Shown piece after piece: positions 1 through 9,682 of a DNA stretch of 64,000 bases (positions are counted from its first letter, which is position 1; each line of letters starts with the position of its first letter). This stretch comes from Bradyrhizobium sp. 190. Lineage in GTDB: Bacteria; Pseudomonadota; Alphaproteobacteria; Rhizobiales; Xanthobacteraceae. The position numbers and the translations under genes were made by a program. The notes under the pieces were generated by a model. That model worked only from the letters and a program-made list of their open reading frames with translations, did not search any database and had not been told where the DNA came from. The stretch covers positions 62,001 through 126,000 of the forward strand of contig NZ_JADPJL010000068.1 of the NCBI RefSeq assembly GCF_023073415.1, in the 5' to 3' direction.

Positions 1-102
1 GTACTGGAACAATAGCCAAGATGCCCTCTTGCGCGGGGCCTCTGGATGGTCAAAGTGGCGCGTTCGTGCGGTGCACCAAAAAGCACCCGCGAGGAGTTTC
101 CG

Positions 103-504
103 ATGATTGGTCTAGTGCTTGTGACCCATGGGCGCCTTGCCGACGAGTTCAAGGCGGCGCTCGAACATGTCATGGGTCCGCAAAAACAAATTGAAGCCAT
201 CACGATTGGAGCCGAGGACGACTCCGATCTGTGTCGAAGCGATATCATCGAAGCGGTGAATCGCGTTGACAGCGGCGATGGTGTCGCCATCCTCACCGAC
301 ATGTTCGGCGGCACACCTTCCAACCTTGCGATTTCCTGCATGAGCCGCCCCAAGGTGGAGGTGCTCGCAGGCATCAATCTTCCCATGCTGGTTAAGCTCG
401 CCAAGGTGCGTGAAGAGCGCTCGCTTCCGGACGCCATCGCCATGGCCCAGGAAGCCGGCCGCAAATACGTCACCATCGCCAGCCGCGTGCTCGCCGGCAA
501 ATGA
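103..504 (+). CDS. PTS system EIIA component, mannose (fructose/mannose) family
   Basis: A 133-residue cytoplasmic phosphotransfer protein. The N-terminus MIGLVLVTHG places the expected phospho-accepting histidine at residue 9, and DMFGGTPSN near residue 70 is the typical EIIA-Man core. The reading frame is open further upstream, but this ATG has a GAGGAG ribosome site seven bases before it and starts at the family's usual first residue. It overlaps HPr by four bases (ATGA), so the two are translationally coupled. In alphaproteobacteria this pair, usually next to hprK, forms an incomplete regulatory PTS without sugar permeases. The family is clear; a regulatory rather than sugar-transport role is inferred from context. 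Confidence 0.93.
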   Translation: MIGLVLVTHGRLADEFKAALEHVMGPQKQIEAITIGAEDDSDLCRSDIIEAVNRVDSGDGVAILTDMFGGTPSNLAISCMSRPKVEVLAGINLPMLVKLAKVREERSLPDAIAMAQEAGRKYVTIASRVLAGK

Positions 505-827
505 GCGACGAGGCCGCGCCCGAAAAGGAACTCGGGCCGAGCGTGCCTGCGGACGCCATTTCGCGGGAACTTCTCATTATCAACAAGCGCGGCCTGCACG
601 CGCGGGCATCGGCGAAGTTCGTCCAGATGGTCGAACGCTTCAATGCCGAGGTCTGGGTGACGCGCGGCAACGAGACCGTGGGCGGCACCTCGATCATGGG
701 ATTGATGATGCTGGCGGCGGGACCGGGAACCACCGTTACGGTGTCGGCGAAGGGGCCGGAAGCGCAAGCCGCGGTCGACGCCATAGCCGCGCTGGTGGCC
801 GACAAGTTCAACGAAGAAGGTACGTGA
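501..827 (+). CDS. ptsH: HPr phosphocarrier protein
   Basis: A 108-residue HPr that accepts phosphate from EI and passes it to EIIA. The active-site segment KRGLHARAS puts the catalytic histidine at residue 33. The regulatory serine lies 31 residues later in TSIMGLMML (Ser64), the same spacing as His15/Ser46 of classical HPr, so control by HprK is possible. An N-terminal extension of about 20 residues, rich in Glu/Ala/Pro, precedes the fold. The gene is co-transcribed with and overlaps the EIIA gene. A long palindromic repeat follows and may end the transcript. Confidence 0.95.
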   Translation: MSDEAAPEKELGPSVPADAISRELLIINKRGLHARASAKFVQMVERFNAEVWVTRGNETVGGTSIMGLMMLAAGPGTTVTVSAKGPEAQAAVDAIAALVADKFNEEGT

Positions 828-845
828 GCGGCATCAACGGTATTC

Positions 846-931
846 GTAGGGTGGGCAAAGCGCAGCGTGCCCACCATTCAAGACAACGTTTTCGGAGAGA
901 TGGTGGGCACGCTTCGCTTTGCCCACCCTAC
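846..931. repeat. Long palindromic intergenic repeat, family A copy 1
   Basis: Two arms of about 32 bases (gtagggtgggcaaagcgcag... and its near-perfect complement) flank a loop of about 20 bases. The right arm ends ...tttgcccaccctac. One position departs from symmetry: ctgcg is expected and cttcg is present. A second copy with the same arms and a different loop lies downstream of lepA. It can fold into one long hairpin and sits between two convergent genes. Confidence 0.9.
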
Positions 932-951
932 GGCTCCACGGCCTGACACCA

Positions 952-1749
952 TCAAAACGGGTTCGTCACAATCCCCCCGTCGACACGAAGCGCGGCGCCG
1001 TTGGTGGCGCTGGAGGCTTTCGAGCAGACGTAGCAGATCAGATTGGCAACCTCTTCCGGCTTGGCGTAGCGCTGCAACAGCGACGCCGGCCGGCGTTCGG
1101 TGAAGGTGCGCTGGACGAGATCGTCGACGGTGGTTCCTGCCGCCTCGGCGCGCGCGGCCAGACGGACCGGCGCCATCTCGACCCAGGTCGGGCCGGGCAT
1201 CACCGAATTGACGGTTACGTTGGTGCCCTTGGTGGTCTCGGCCGCGCCGCGCGCAATGACGAGTTGCGCCGACTTGGAGAAGCCGTAGTGCACCATCTCC
1301 TTCGGGATATAGACGCCGGACTCGCTGGAGACGAACACGACGCGGCCCCAGTCCTTGTTATCAAGCATCCGCTTCAAATAATGCCGGGTCAGCCGGACCC
1401 CGCTCATGACGTTGACTTCAAACATCTTGGTCCAATCCGCGTCCTCGATGTCGAAGAAGCCCTTCGGCTCATAGATCCCGAGATTGTTGACGAGGATGTC
1501 GACGTCAGGGAATTGCTTCACGAGCGCGGCACAGCCCGCCGCGTTGCCGAGATCGAACGTCGCGGCATGCACCTTGGCCGACGGCGCAGCCTGTTGGACT
1601 TTTGCCACGGCCTCGCCGACCGCCGCCTTGTCGCGTCCGTTGACGATCACTTCCGCACCCATTTGCGCAAGCCCGATGGCGGTCGCGAGCCCGATGCCGC
1701 GCGTCGAACCGGTGACGAGCGCCGTCTTGTCCGTCAGATCGATATCCAT
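952..1749 (-). CDS. SDR family NAD(P)-dependent oxidoreductase
   Basis: A 265-residue classical short-chain dehydrogenase. The cofactor motif TGSTRGIG lies at about residues 14-21, followed by NNLG (about 88) and the catalytic Ser in VVFVSSESG. The catalytic Tyr and Lys are in YGFSK (Y-x3-K), and the proline-glycine turn PGPTWVEM follows. The Asn before VILVNGRD-type residues after strand 2 leaves cofactor preference uncertain. The substrate cannot be read from the sequence. It is transcribed toward the PTS genes and separated from them by the palindromic repeat. The start ATG is the first in frame. Confidence 0.9.
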   Translation of the reverse strand: MDIDLTDKTALVTGSTRGIGLATAIGLAQMGAEVIVNGRDKAAVGEAVAKVQQAAPSAKVHAATFDLGNAAGCAALVKQFPDVDILVNNLGIYEPKGFFDIEDADWTKMFEVNVMSGVRLTRHYLKRMLDNKDWGRVVFVSSESGVYIPKEMVHYGFSKSAQLVIARGAAETTKGTNVTVNSVMPGPTWVEMAPVRLAARAEAAGTTVDDLVQRTFTERRPASLLQRYAKPEEVANLICYVCSKASSATNGAALRVDGGIVTNPF

Positions 1750-1784
1750 GCGTTACCCCCCTTTTGATTTTCTTGTGGCTGCTT

Positions 1785-3383
1785 CTATTTGGCCGGCGGC
1801 ACGATAAAGATGTTCCAGGCCGTCGCGGGGCCGGGGTAGCCTAAGAAGTATCGCCGCGTAGTCATCACCATGCGCTCGGCATTGGCGGCATGGGCCTTCA
1901 TCCACGCCTCGCATTTTTCCAGCTTCCAGTCGCCGACCTCGCAGATGCCGATGAAACCCGATCGCTTCGCGTCGTCGAGCGAAGTCAGACCGGACGACCA
2001 TGGCTCGTCAGGGGTCAGCGGCGCCGGATGATCGGGGCTGTAGAAGGTGACGGGCTGGCCGGTATCGGTGTAGGCCGCGACCACCGGCCAGCGTGAATAA
2101 AAGCGCGTGTGCCAGGCTTCCGTCAGTTCGCGGGCGAGTTCGGAGCGCGCCCGGTAGGTCGCGCCTGCCGTGCGCTTTTCATTCATTTCATGGGCGACGA
2201 TCTTTGGCGAGGCCGCCAGCACGACGAGCGAAATCACCAGCCAGGTCACCGTCAGGTTCAACAGCGCAATTTTGCGAACCCGCACCGCGGGGATTGCGAT
2301 CAGCGCGAGCGGCATCAGGAAGAACAGCGAAATGCCCCAGTCGGTCTTGATGTAGACGTGGAATATCAGGGCGCCGAGCGGCGGTCCGATCGCCACCACT
2401 GCCTGGATGACCCAGACATTGAGCGCCTGGGACATGTTCACGCCGGAACTGGCGCCACGCGCCAGGGCCGGAAACGGTGTCAAGCGCAACGGCCGCCAGC
2501 CAAGCGCGATCGCGCCGAGCACCACCGGCAAGGCCAGCAGTGCGAGATTATGCTTGACATAGCCCAGCGCGAGATCGTCGATCATCGCGCGGTCGGTGAG
2601 CGAATACGTATCGCCGGCATAGGTGAGCGGGACGAAGTCGACCTGCTTCAGCCACATCAAGTGCGGCAGCATTGCCACCACGAGCGTGGCAATCGCGACC
2701 CACGGCGCGGGCGAGCGCAGGAATTGCAAGCGCGCAGGATGGATCAGCGCGGCAAGACCGATAGCGCCGATCATGGTCAGCACCCAATATTTGGTCATCA
2801 GCGCCAGCGCACCGGCGAGCCCGAGCCACACGCCAGACCTGATGCTGCGCTTCTCGAACGCGTCGAGATAGGCCAGCACGACGAGCGGCAACGTGACGAG
2901 CTGCAACAGGTCCGGATTGTATTTGAAGCCCTTGAAGTTGAAGATCGGATAGAGCGCCAGCATCACCACGACGAAGAACGCGCGGCGGCGATCGACCACA
3001 CGCAACGCCAGCCACCAGCAGATCACGAGCCCGCAACCGAGCGTCGCCATCGCCAGCGCATAGGTCGCCCAGTCCGTGACCGGAAAGAGCATGAACCAGA
3101 CGCCTGCGACCCATCCGGACAGCGGCGGGTGCTTGCCATAGCCGAGCAGGAACTTCTGCCCCCAGGCGAAGGCTTCCGCGACGTCCATATGGACGTCCTG
3201 CCCGGTCTTCAGATTGACCAGAATCAGCGTCCACAGGACCGCGTGAACCGCCGCAAAGCCGGTCACCAGCCACAGGCCGGCTTTGGGATCGCTGGCGCGC
3301 GAGGCCAGCCATGCCCCGAGCCGCCGGATCGTGGGAATGCGCTTGCCGCGCGCGGCCGTGGGCAAAATGGATGCAGTCGACAT
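1785..3383 (-). CDS. GT39 / ArnT-like membrane glycosyltransferase
   Basis: A 532-residue polytopic inner-membrane protein of the GT-C fold (ArnT/PMT superfamily), which transfers sugars from polyprenyl-phosphate donors on the periplasmic face. After an N-terminal basic stretch and the first membrane segment, a periplasmic loop contains HMDVAEAF and GKHPPLSGW, the acidic and basic loop usually linked to catalysis. About ten further hydrophobic segments and a soluble C-terminal domain follow. The target (lipid A, hopanoid or protein) is not evident. It is divergent from lepA. Confidence 0.85.
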   Translation of the reverse strand: MSTASILPTAARGKRIPTIRRLGAWLASRASDPKAGLWLVTGFAAVHAVLWTLILVNLKTGQDVHMDVAEAFAWGQKFLLGYGKHPPLSGWVAGVWFMLFPVTDWATYALAMATLGCGLVICWWLALRVVDRRRAFFVVVMLALYPIFNFKGFKYNPDLLQLVTLPLVVLAYLDAFEKRSIRSGVWLGLAGALALMTKYWVLTMIGAIGLAALIHPARLQFLRSPAPWVAIATLVVAMLPHLMWLKQVDFVPLTYAGDTYSLTDRAMIDDLALGYVKHNLALLALPVVLGAIALGWRPLRLTPFPALARGASSGVNMSQALNVWVIQAVVAIGPPLGALIFHVYIKTDWGISLFFLMPLALIAIPAVRVRKIALLNLTVTWLVISLVVLAASPKIVAHEMNEKRTAGATYRARSELARELTEAWHTRFYSRWPVVAAYTDTGQPVTFYSPDHPAPLTPDEPWSSGLTSLDDAKRSGFIGICEVGDWKLEKCEAWMKAHAANAERMVMTTRRYFLGYPGPATAWNIFIVPPAK

Positions 3384-3395
3384 GGCCCCGTGCCT

Positions 3396-3419
3396 AGCGC
3401 GTTTTCGGGCGAAGTGGAA
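3396..3419. repeat. Short remnant of a rhizobial interspersed repeat
   Basis: The stretch agcgcgttttcgggcgaagt, read on the minus strand, resembles the end of the element found after the MscS gene (acttcgctggaaaacgct). It lies in the divergent GT39/lepA promoter region and looks like a worn fragment. The relationship is by eye only. Confidence 0.4.
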
Positions 3420-3498
3420 TTAGCTTGGCGTGAAGAAACCCCCTTGAAAAACAGCAATATGGTTGCCGCCCGGGGGTGTGAATGCTATCCCGCGCCCC

Positions 3499-5310
<1,812 letters not shown>

Positions 5311-5332
5311 GGGACGTGAGACAAAGGAAATT

Positions 5333-5416
5333 GTAGGGTGGGCAAAGCGCAGCGTGCCCACCATCCATCCAAATCGGAGCCTCGATGGTGGGCACGCTTC
5401 GCTTTGCCCACCCTAC
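5333..5416. repeat. Long palindromic intergenic repeat, family A copy 2
   Basis: Same 32-base arms as the copy after ptsH (gtagggtgggcaaagcgcag...tttgcccaccctac), with an unrelated 20-base loop. The single arm mismatch is also the same. It separates the convergent lepA and GNAT genes and can act as a bidirectional hairpin. Confidence 0.9.
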
Positions 5417-5432
5417 GACTTCGCCGATCGCC

Positions 5433-5924
5433 TCACGACACGCGCAGGACATAGAATTTCGAATCGACGGTCATGACCGGAAAAGCCTTGGGCAGACCGG
5501 CTTTTGGCAGCTCCCTGAAATCCCGCTTTTCATAGAATCGATGCGCCGCCAGGAATTTGTCCGTGGTGCCGAGAAATATCTCGGCAACGCCCCGCGCGTT
5601 GGCATGCGCCAGCAGCACGTCAAGCAGCTTTCCCGCCACGCCCAACTCCCGGCCGCGAAACGGCGCGGCAACAAACATCTTGCGCAAGGCCGTTTGTCTT
5701 GAACCGATATCCTTCAATCCGACCGTGCCGACGACTTCGCCATTGGATCGAGCCACCCAAAAGCCGCCAGTCCCCGACTGATAGAACTCGGGAATATCAG
5801 TGAGATCAGGCTGATCGGCTTCCGTGATGGGGATGCCAAATTCGCGTTGCTGGATTGGCAGGATGACATCCAGGACTCCTTGCTGATCAGCCTCGGAAAA
5901 CGCGGTGACAAGAATTTCCTGCAT
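5433..5924 (-). CDS. GNAT family N-acetyltransferase
   Basis: A 163-residue single GNAT domain. It shows the strand GGFWVARSNGEVVGTVGLK followed by LRKMFVAAPFRGRELGVAGKL, which matches motif A (the Q/R-x2-G-x-G/A acetyl-CoA loop), and a C-terminal AHRFYEKRDFRELPK segment of the usual F/Y-Y-x-K-x-G-F type. The acceptor substrate is unknown. It stands alone, convergent with lepA. Confidence 0.85.
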   Translation of the reverse strand: MQEILVTAFSEADQQGVLDVILPIQQREFGIPITEADQPDLTDIPEFYQSGTGGFWVARSNGEVVGTVGLKDIGSRQTALRKMFVAAPFRGRELGVAGKLLDVLLAHANARGVAEIFLGTTDKFLAAHRFYEKRDFRELPKAGLPKAFPVMTVDSKFYVLRVS

Positions 5925-6099
5925 GGGTGTCCTGCCGTTTTATCAAGCTGGCGCATCAAAGCGCAGACGCATATCTGGGCTTAGCGAGCCCGATAGACAA
6001 TCCTCGAACGGGCAGGCGTAAGATCATTGCGCGAGTGCGACAGATAGGCCACGATCTCCCTCGCTCAGATCAAAAAGACAAAAAGAGCTAAGGAAACGC

Positions 6100-7335
6100 A
6101 TGAGCAAGTCCTTCGGATTTTCCTACGGCTGGGTCGTGGTCGGCGCGGGAGCGATGATGACCTGCGTTGGCTTCGGCGCGATGTTGTCGCTGGCCGTGTT
6201 CCTGCAGCCGATTTCGGAAGCCATGGGCTGGTCGCGCAGCGGCGTCTCGGCGGCGGCGACGATCGATTTCCTTTGCATGGGACTGGCCGCGTTCTTCTGG
6301 GGCGCGCTGTCCGACCGGTTCGGTACCCGCATCGTCGTGCTATCAGGCACGCTGTTGCTGGGAGCCGGCCTGATCGCGGCGAGCCAGGCCACCACGCTCT
6401 GGCAGTTCCAATTGGCGTTCGGCGTCCTGATCGGGATTGCCGCCGGCAGTTTCTACGCGCCGATGATGGCAGCCGCGAGCGCCTGGATCGAGGATCACCG
6501 CAGCCTCGCGGTTGCGCTGGTGTCGGCTGGCATGGGCGTGGCGCCGCTGACGGTCGCGCCGTTCGCGAGCTGGCTGATCACCACCTACGACTGGCGCACG
6601 GCGATGCTGGTGATCGGCATCGTGGCACTGGCGCTGCTGATTCCGGCTTCGCTGCTGGTGCGCCCAGCGCCGCAGGCCGCGGCGTCTGCAACAGCAGGCG
6701 TGGACGGCGCGCCTGACGTGCAGTGGACGGCCGCCCAGGCATTCAAAACCCCGCAATTCATTACGCTCGCGCTCGCGCATTTCGCCTGCTGCGCGGCGCA
6801 TTCGGGGCCGATCTTCCACATGGTGAGCTACGCCATGGTCTGCGGCATCGCGCCGCTAACCGCCGTCACCGTCTATAGTCTTGCCGGGTTCTCCGGTCTT
6901 GGCGGACGTCTGCTGCTCGGCGCGCTGGCCGATCGCATCGGCGCCAAGCAGGTATTGGTCGGCGGCCTGTTCGTGCAGGCCTTGTCGGTCGCGAGCTATC
7001 TCGCCGTCGGCCAACTCGGCGAATTCTATGCGCTGTCGGTGGTGTTCGGCCTTGCCTATGGCGGCGTGATGCCGCTCTACGCGGTTCTGGTGCGCGAATA
7101 TTTCGGCGCGCGGATCATGGGCACAGTGTTCGGCGCCGTCTCCGCCTTCGCCAGCCTCGGCATGGCGCTGGGGCCATTGGCCGGCGGATGGGTGTTCGAC
7201 ACCTTCCACACCTACAACTGGCTCTATGTCGGCTCCTTCGCCATCGGCATCGCCGCCGTCGCCGTGGCGCTGAGCTTCCCGTCGGCCAGGCGGCCGTCGC
7301 AACCGTCGCTCGATCTGGGGCGGGCGACGGCGTGA
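6100..7335 (+). CDS. MFS transporter
   Basis: A 411-residue major facilitator protein with twelve hydrophobic segments in two halves. The intracellular loop after helix 2 reads GALSDRFGTR, the MFS motif A, and its counterpart in the second half is GALADRIGAKQ. The family resembles monocarboxylate/oxalate-formate-type carriers (GWVVVGAGAMM start, SGVSAA loop), but the substrate cannot be inferred. A purine-rich AAGGAAAC precedes the ATG. The next gene starts 85 bases downstream, is co-directional and encodes a flavin enzyme, so substrate import and oxidation may be linked. Confidence 0.88.
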   Translation: MSKSFGFSYGWVVVGAGAMMTCVGFGAMLSLAVFLQPISEAMGWSRSGVSAAATIDFLCMGLAAFFWGALSDRFGTRIVVLSGTLLLGAGLIAASQATTLWQFQLAFGVLIGIAAGSFYAPMMAAASAWIEDHRSLAVALVSAGMGVAPLTVAPFASWLITTYDWRTAMLVIGIVALALLIPASLLVRPAPQAAASATAGVDGAPDVQWTAAQAFKTPQFITLALAHFACCAAHSGPIFHMVSYAMVCGIAPLTAVTVYSLAGFSGLGGRLLLGALADRIGAKQVLVGGLFVQALSVASYLAVGQLGEFYALSVVFGLAYGGVMPLYAVLVREYFGARIMGTVFGAVSAFASLGMALGPLAGGWVFDTFHTYNWLYVGSFAIGIAAVAVALSFPSARRPSQPSLDLGRATA

Positions 7336-7419
7336 GAGGTCGGCAATCTCCGCCGCCTTGATCGATGGCGACGGATGGGCCACCATCCTACCCAAGAACA
7401 AGAGAACGCGAGGAAGCGC

Positions 7420-8592
7420 ATGAGCAAGCATCCCGGCCTCGACCTCGCCGAGCGTGCACGCGCACTTGCTCCCCTGATCGCACGCGATGCCGACGAGATC
7501 GAGCGGACGCGGCGGCTGACATCAGCGGTGACGCAGGCGCTGATCGAGAACGGGCTTTACCGCGCGCTGCTGCCCAAGAGTTTTGGCGGCATCGAGGCCT
7601 CACTCGAAGCGTTCATGCAGATGCAGGAGGAAGTCGCCAAGGCAGACGCCTCGACCGCGTGGTGCCTTGGCCAGTGCAGCGTCTGCGCGATGACCGCGGC
7701 CTATCTCGATCCCGACGCCGCCAACGAAATCTTCAACGTCGCGCCCGGCATTCTGGCCTGGGGCGCGATCAACCATGAAGTGCAGGCAGTTCCGGGCGGC
7801 TACAAAGCCAGCGCGCGCTGGGATTTTGCCTCCGGTTCGCGGCAGGCGAGCTGGTTGGGCGCCCATGTCCGCGTCGTCGAGGCCGACGGCACGCCGCGGC
7901 GCAAGCCGGATGGCTCGCCGGAGATCCGCACCATCCTGTTTCCGGTGACCAGCGCCACGATGTACGACGTCTGGGACGTGATCGGTCTGCGGGGTACCGG
8001 CACCGATTCCTATTCGGTCAACAACCTTTTCATCCCTGAAAAATTTGCAGCGCTTCGCGACGAACCGCAGGCGCGGCGCGAAAGCGGGCCGCTGTACAAG
8101 CTCTCCACCAACATGGTGTTCGGCATGGGCTTTGCGGCGACCTCGCTCGGCGTCGCCCGCGCGACGCTTGATGCAGCGATCGACCTGGCGCGCGCCAAGA
8201 CGCCGCAGGCGCTGAAGGCGATGCGCGACAACAATGCCGTGCAAGGAGTGATCGGCCGCACCGAGGCGAGCTTGCGCGCGGCGCGCGCCTATCTCTACGC
8301 GACCGCCGCCGAAGTCTGGCGTGATCTGGCGCGCGGCGAGGCCGCCACGGAGGCGCATCGTATCGCGCTGCGTATCGCGACCACCTGGACCATCCATCAA
8401 TCGGCTGCCGTGGTCGACACCGCCTATCGCATGGCGGGCGCCACGGCCGTGTTCAACGCCAACAAGTTCGAGCGCCGCTTTCGCGACATGCATGCAATCG
8501 CGCAGCAGATCCAGGGCCGCGACGCCCACTATGAAGACGCCGGCAAGGCGATCCTGTCAGGCGACCTCGATACGCCGCCGACGGCGCGTTGA
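7420..8592 (+). CDS. Acyl-CoA dehydrogenase-fold flavin monooxygenase-like protein
   Basis: A 390-residue protein of the acyl-CoA dehydrogenase superfamily, in the branch with two-component flavin monooxygenases (HsaA, DszC, p-hydroxyphenylacetate hydroxylase C2). It has the N-terminal helical domain (LAPLIARDADEIERTRRL), the middle beta domain (SARWDFASGS, WDVIGLRGTGTDSY) and the C-terminal helical bundle (HQSAAVVDTAYRMAGATAVF). The catalytic Glu of true acyl-CoA dehydrogenases is not evident, which favours a reduced-flavin-dependent oxygenase. An upstream in-frame ATG exists, but this start has GAGGAAGC before it. It is probably co-transcribed with the MFS gene. Confidence 0.82.
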   Translation: MSKHPGLDLAERARALAPLIARDADEIERTRRLTSAVTQALIENGLYRALLPKSFGGIEASLEAFMQMQEEVAKADASTAWCLGQCSVCAMTAAYLDPDAANEIFNVAPGILAWGAINHEVQAVPGGYKASARWDFASGSRQASWLGAHVRVVEADGTPRRKPDGSPEIRTILFPVTSATMYDVWDVIGLRGTGTDSYSVNNLFIPEKFAALRDEPQARRESGPLYKLSTNMVFGMGFAATSLGVARATLDAAIDLARAKTPQALKAMRDNNAVQGVIGRTEASLRAARAYLYATAAEVWRDLARGEAATEAHRIALRIATTWTIHQSAAVVDTAYRMAGATAVFNANKFERRFRDMHAIAQQIQGRDAHYEDAGKAILSGDLDTPPTAR

Positions 8593-8692
8593 GGCGGCCG
8601 TCCCGGCTCGCGCGGCGCGAAGGCTCCGCTCGGAACCCCCTCGCAAGGTGTGCGTTGCTTTTTCAGCAACCGCAACAACGAGGAGACACCGC

Positions 8693-9043
8693 ATGCCCCG
8701 TGGTGACAAATCGAGCTATACGAACAAGCAGAAACGCAAGGCCGAGCATATCGAGGAAGGCTACGAAAAGCGCGGCGTCAGCAAGGACGAAGCCGAGCGG
8801 CGCGCCTGGGCGACCGTCAACAAGGAAACCGGCGGCGGCAACAAGAGCGGCTCAGGCCGCGGCGTCAAGGATACCAACGTCGCGGCGAAAAAGGGCGGCC
8901 GGATCGGTGGCCCGCGCGGTGGCAAGGCCGCAGCCAGACGGCCCGCAGCGGCACGATCGCGTTCCGCCAAGAAGGCGGCTGCAACGCGCAAGCGCAAGGC
9001 GGCCGCGAGATCCGGCGCCCGCAAAACGGCGCGAAGGAAGTAG
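8693..9043 (+). CDS. Small basic protein with histone-tail-like C-terminus
   Basis: A 116-residue protein with two parts. The first 70 residues (start MPRGDKSSYTNKQKRKAEHI, then EEGYEKRGVSKDEAERRAWA) form a conserved helical module often annotated as a plasmid-stabilisation-like protein in Bradyrhizobium. The rest is a low-complexity Lys/Ala/Arg tail (KKAAATRKRKAAARSGARK) like histone H1 or the alphaproteobacterial HC1-like proteins. The start follows AACGAGGAGACACCGC, a strong ribosome site. Nucleic-acid binding is inferred from charge only. The next gene also begins with a Lys/Ala-rich stretch. Confidence 0.8.
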   Translation: MPRGDKSSYTNKQKRKAEHIEEGYEKRGVSKDEAERRAWATVNKETGGGNKSGSGRGVKDTNVAAKKGGRIGGPRGGKAAARRPAAARSRSAKKAAATRKRKAAARSGARKTARRK

Positions 9044-9123
9044 GATTTCGATCCCGCTTCCGTCCGCCCGCCTCCTGCCCTAGGATGATGGCGACGGCCA
9101 CGGCAGGATGTGCTGACAGCGCG

Positions 9124-9594
9124 ATGAAGAAGGCAGCAAAGAAGAAAAGCATCGCCAAAAAGCCGAGCGCTGTCACGCGAGACGCCGCGGTGGACGCCGT
9201 CTTCGGCACCTACCCCACTCCGGTCAAATCAAAACTGCTGGCGCTGCGCCGGCTGATCCTCGATACCGCCGACGCCACCGAGGGCGTCGGCGCGCTGGAA
9301 GAGGCGCTGAAATGGGGGCAGCCGAGCTATCTCACCACCGAGAGCAAGAGCGGCAGCACGATCCGGATCGACCAGGTGAAGGCGGAAGCCGGCCGGTACG
9401 CGGTCTATTTCCACTGCCAGACCGATCTGGTCGAGACTTTTCGCGAGCTCTATCCGGAACTGCGCTATGGCGGCAACCGCAGCATTCTGCTCGACGCCGG
9501 CGAGAAGCTGCCCGAGAAAGCGTTGCGCCACTGCGTCGCGCTGGCGCTGACGTATCATTTGCGGAAGCGGCAGGCGGCCAATAGACGCGCGTAG
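9124..9594 (+). CDS. DUF1801 domain-containing protein
   Basis: About 156 residues. After a basic leader (MKKAAKKKSIAKKPS) comes the DUF1801 fold, with KLLALRRLILDTAD, the conserved EEALKWGQPSY and IRIDQVKA, then VYFHCQTDLVETFRELYP. The family is small and of unknown biochemical role, though structurally related to iron-chaperone/YdhG-like proteins. The reading frame also offers an ATG 39 bases upstream. Neither start has a good ribosome site, so the N-terminus is uncertain. The stop codon lies inside the left arm of a palindromic repeat. Confidence 0.78.
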   Translation: MKKAAKKKSIAKKPSAVTRDAAVDAVFGTYPTPVKSKLLALRRLILDTADATEGVGALEEALKWGQPSYLTTESKSGSTIRIDQVKAEAGRYAVYFHCQTDLVETFRELYPELRYGGNRSILLDAGEKLPEKALRHCVALALTYHLRKRQAANRRA

Positions 9595-9674
9595 CCCGAA
9601 TGGAGCGAAGCGAAATCCGGGACAGCGTTATCAGCGGACTTACCCCGGATTGCGCTTCGCTCCATCCGGGCTAC
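9591..9674. repeat. Long palindromic intergenic repeat, family B
   Basis: Left arm gtagcccgaatggagcgaag and right arm ...cgcttcgctccatccgggctac form an imperfect hairpin around a central loop. A partial relative lies after the SMP-30 gene near 31.0 kb. The left arm supplies the TAG stop of the DUF1801 gene, so the repeat reaches into coding sequence. Confidence 0.88.
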
Positions 9675-9682
9675 GCTTGCGA

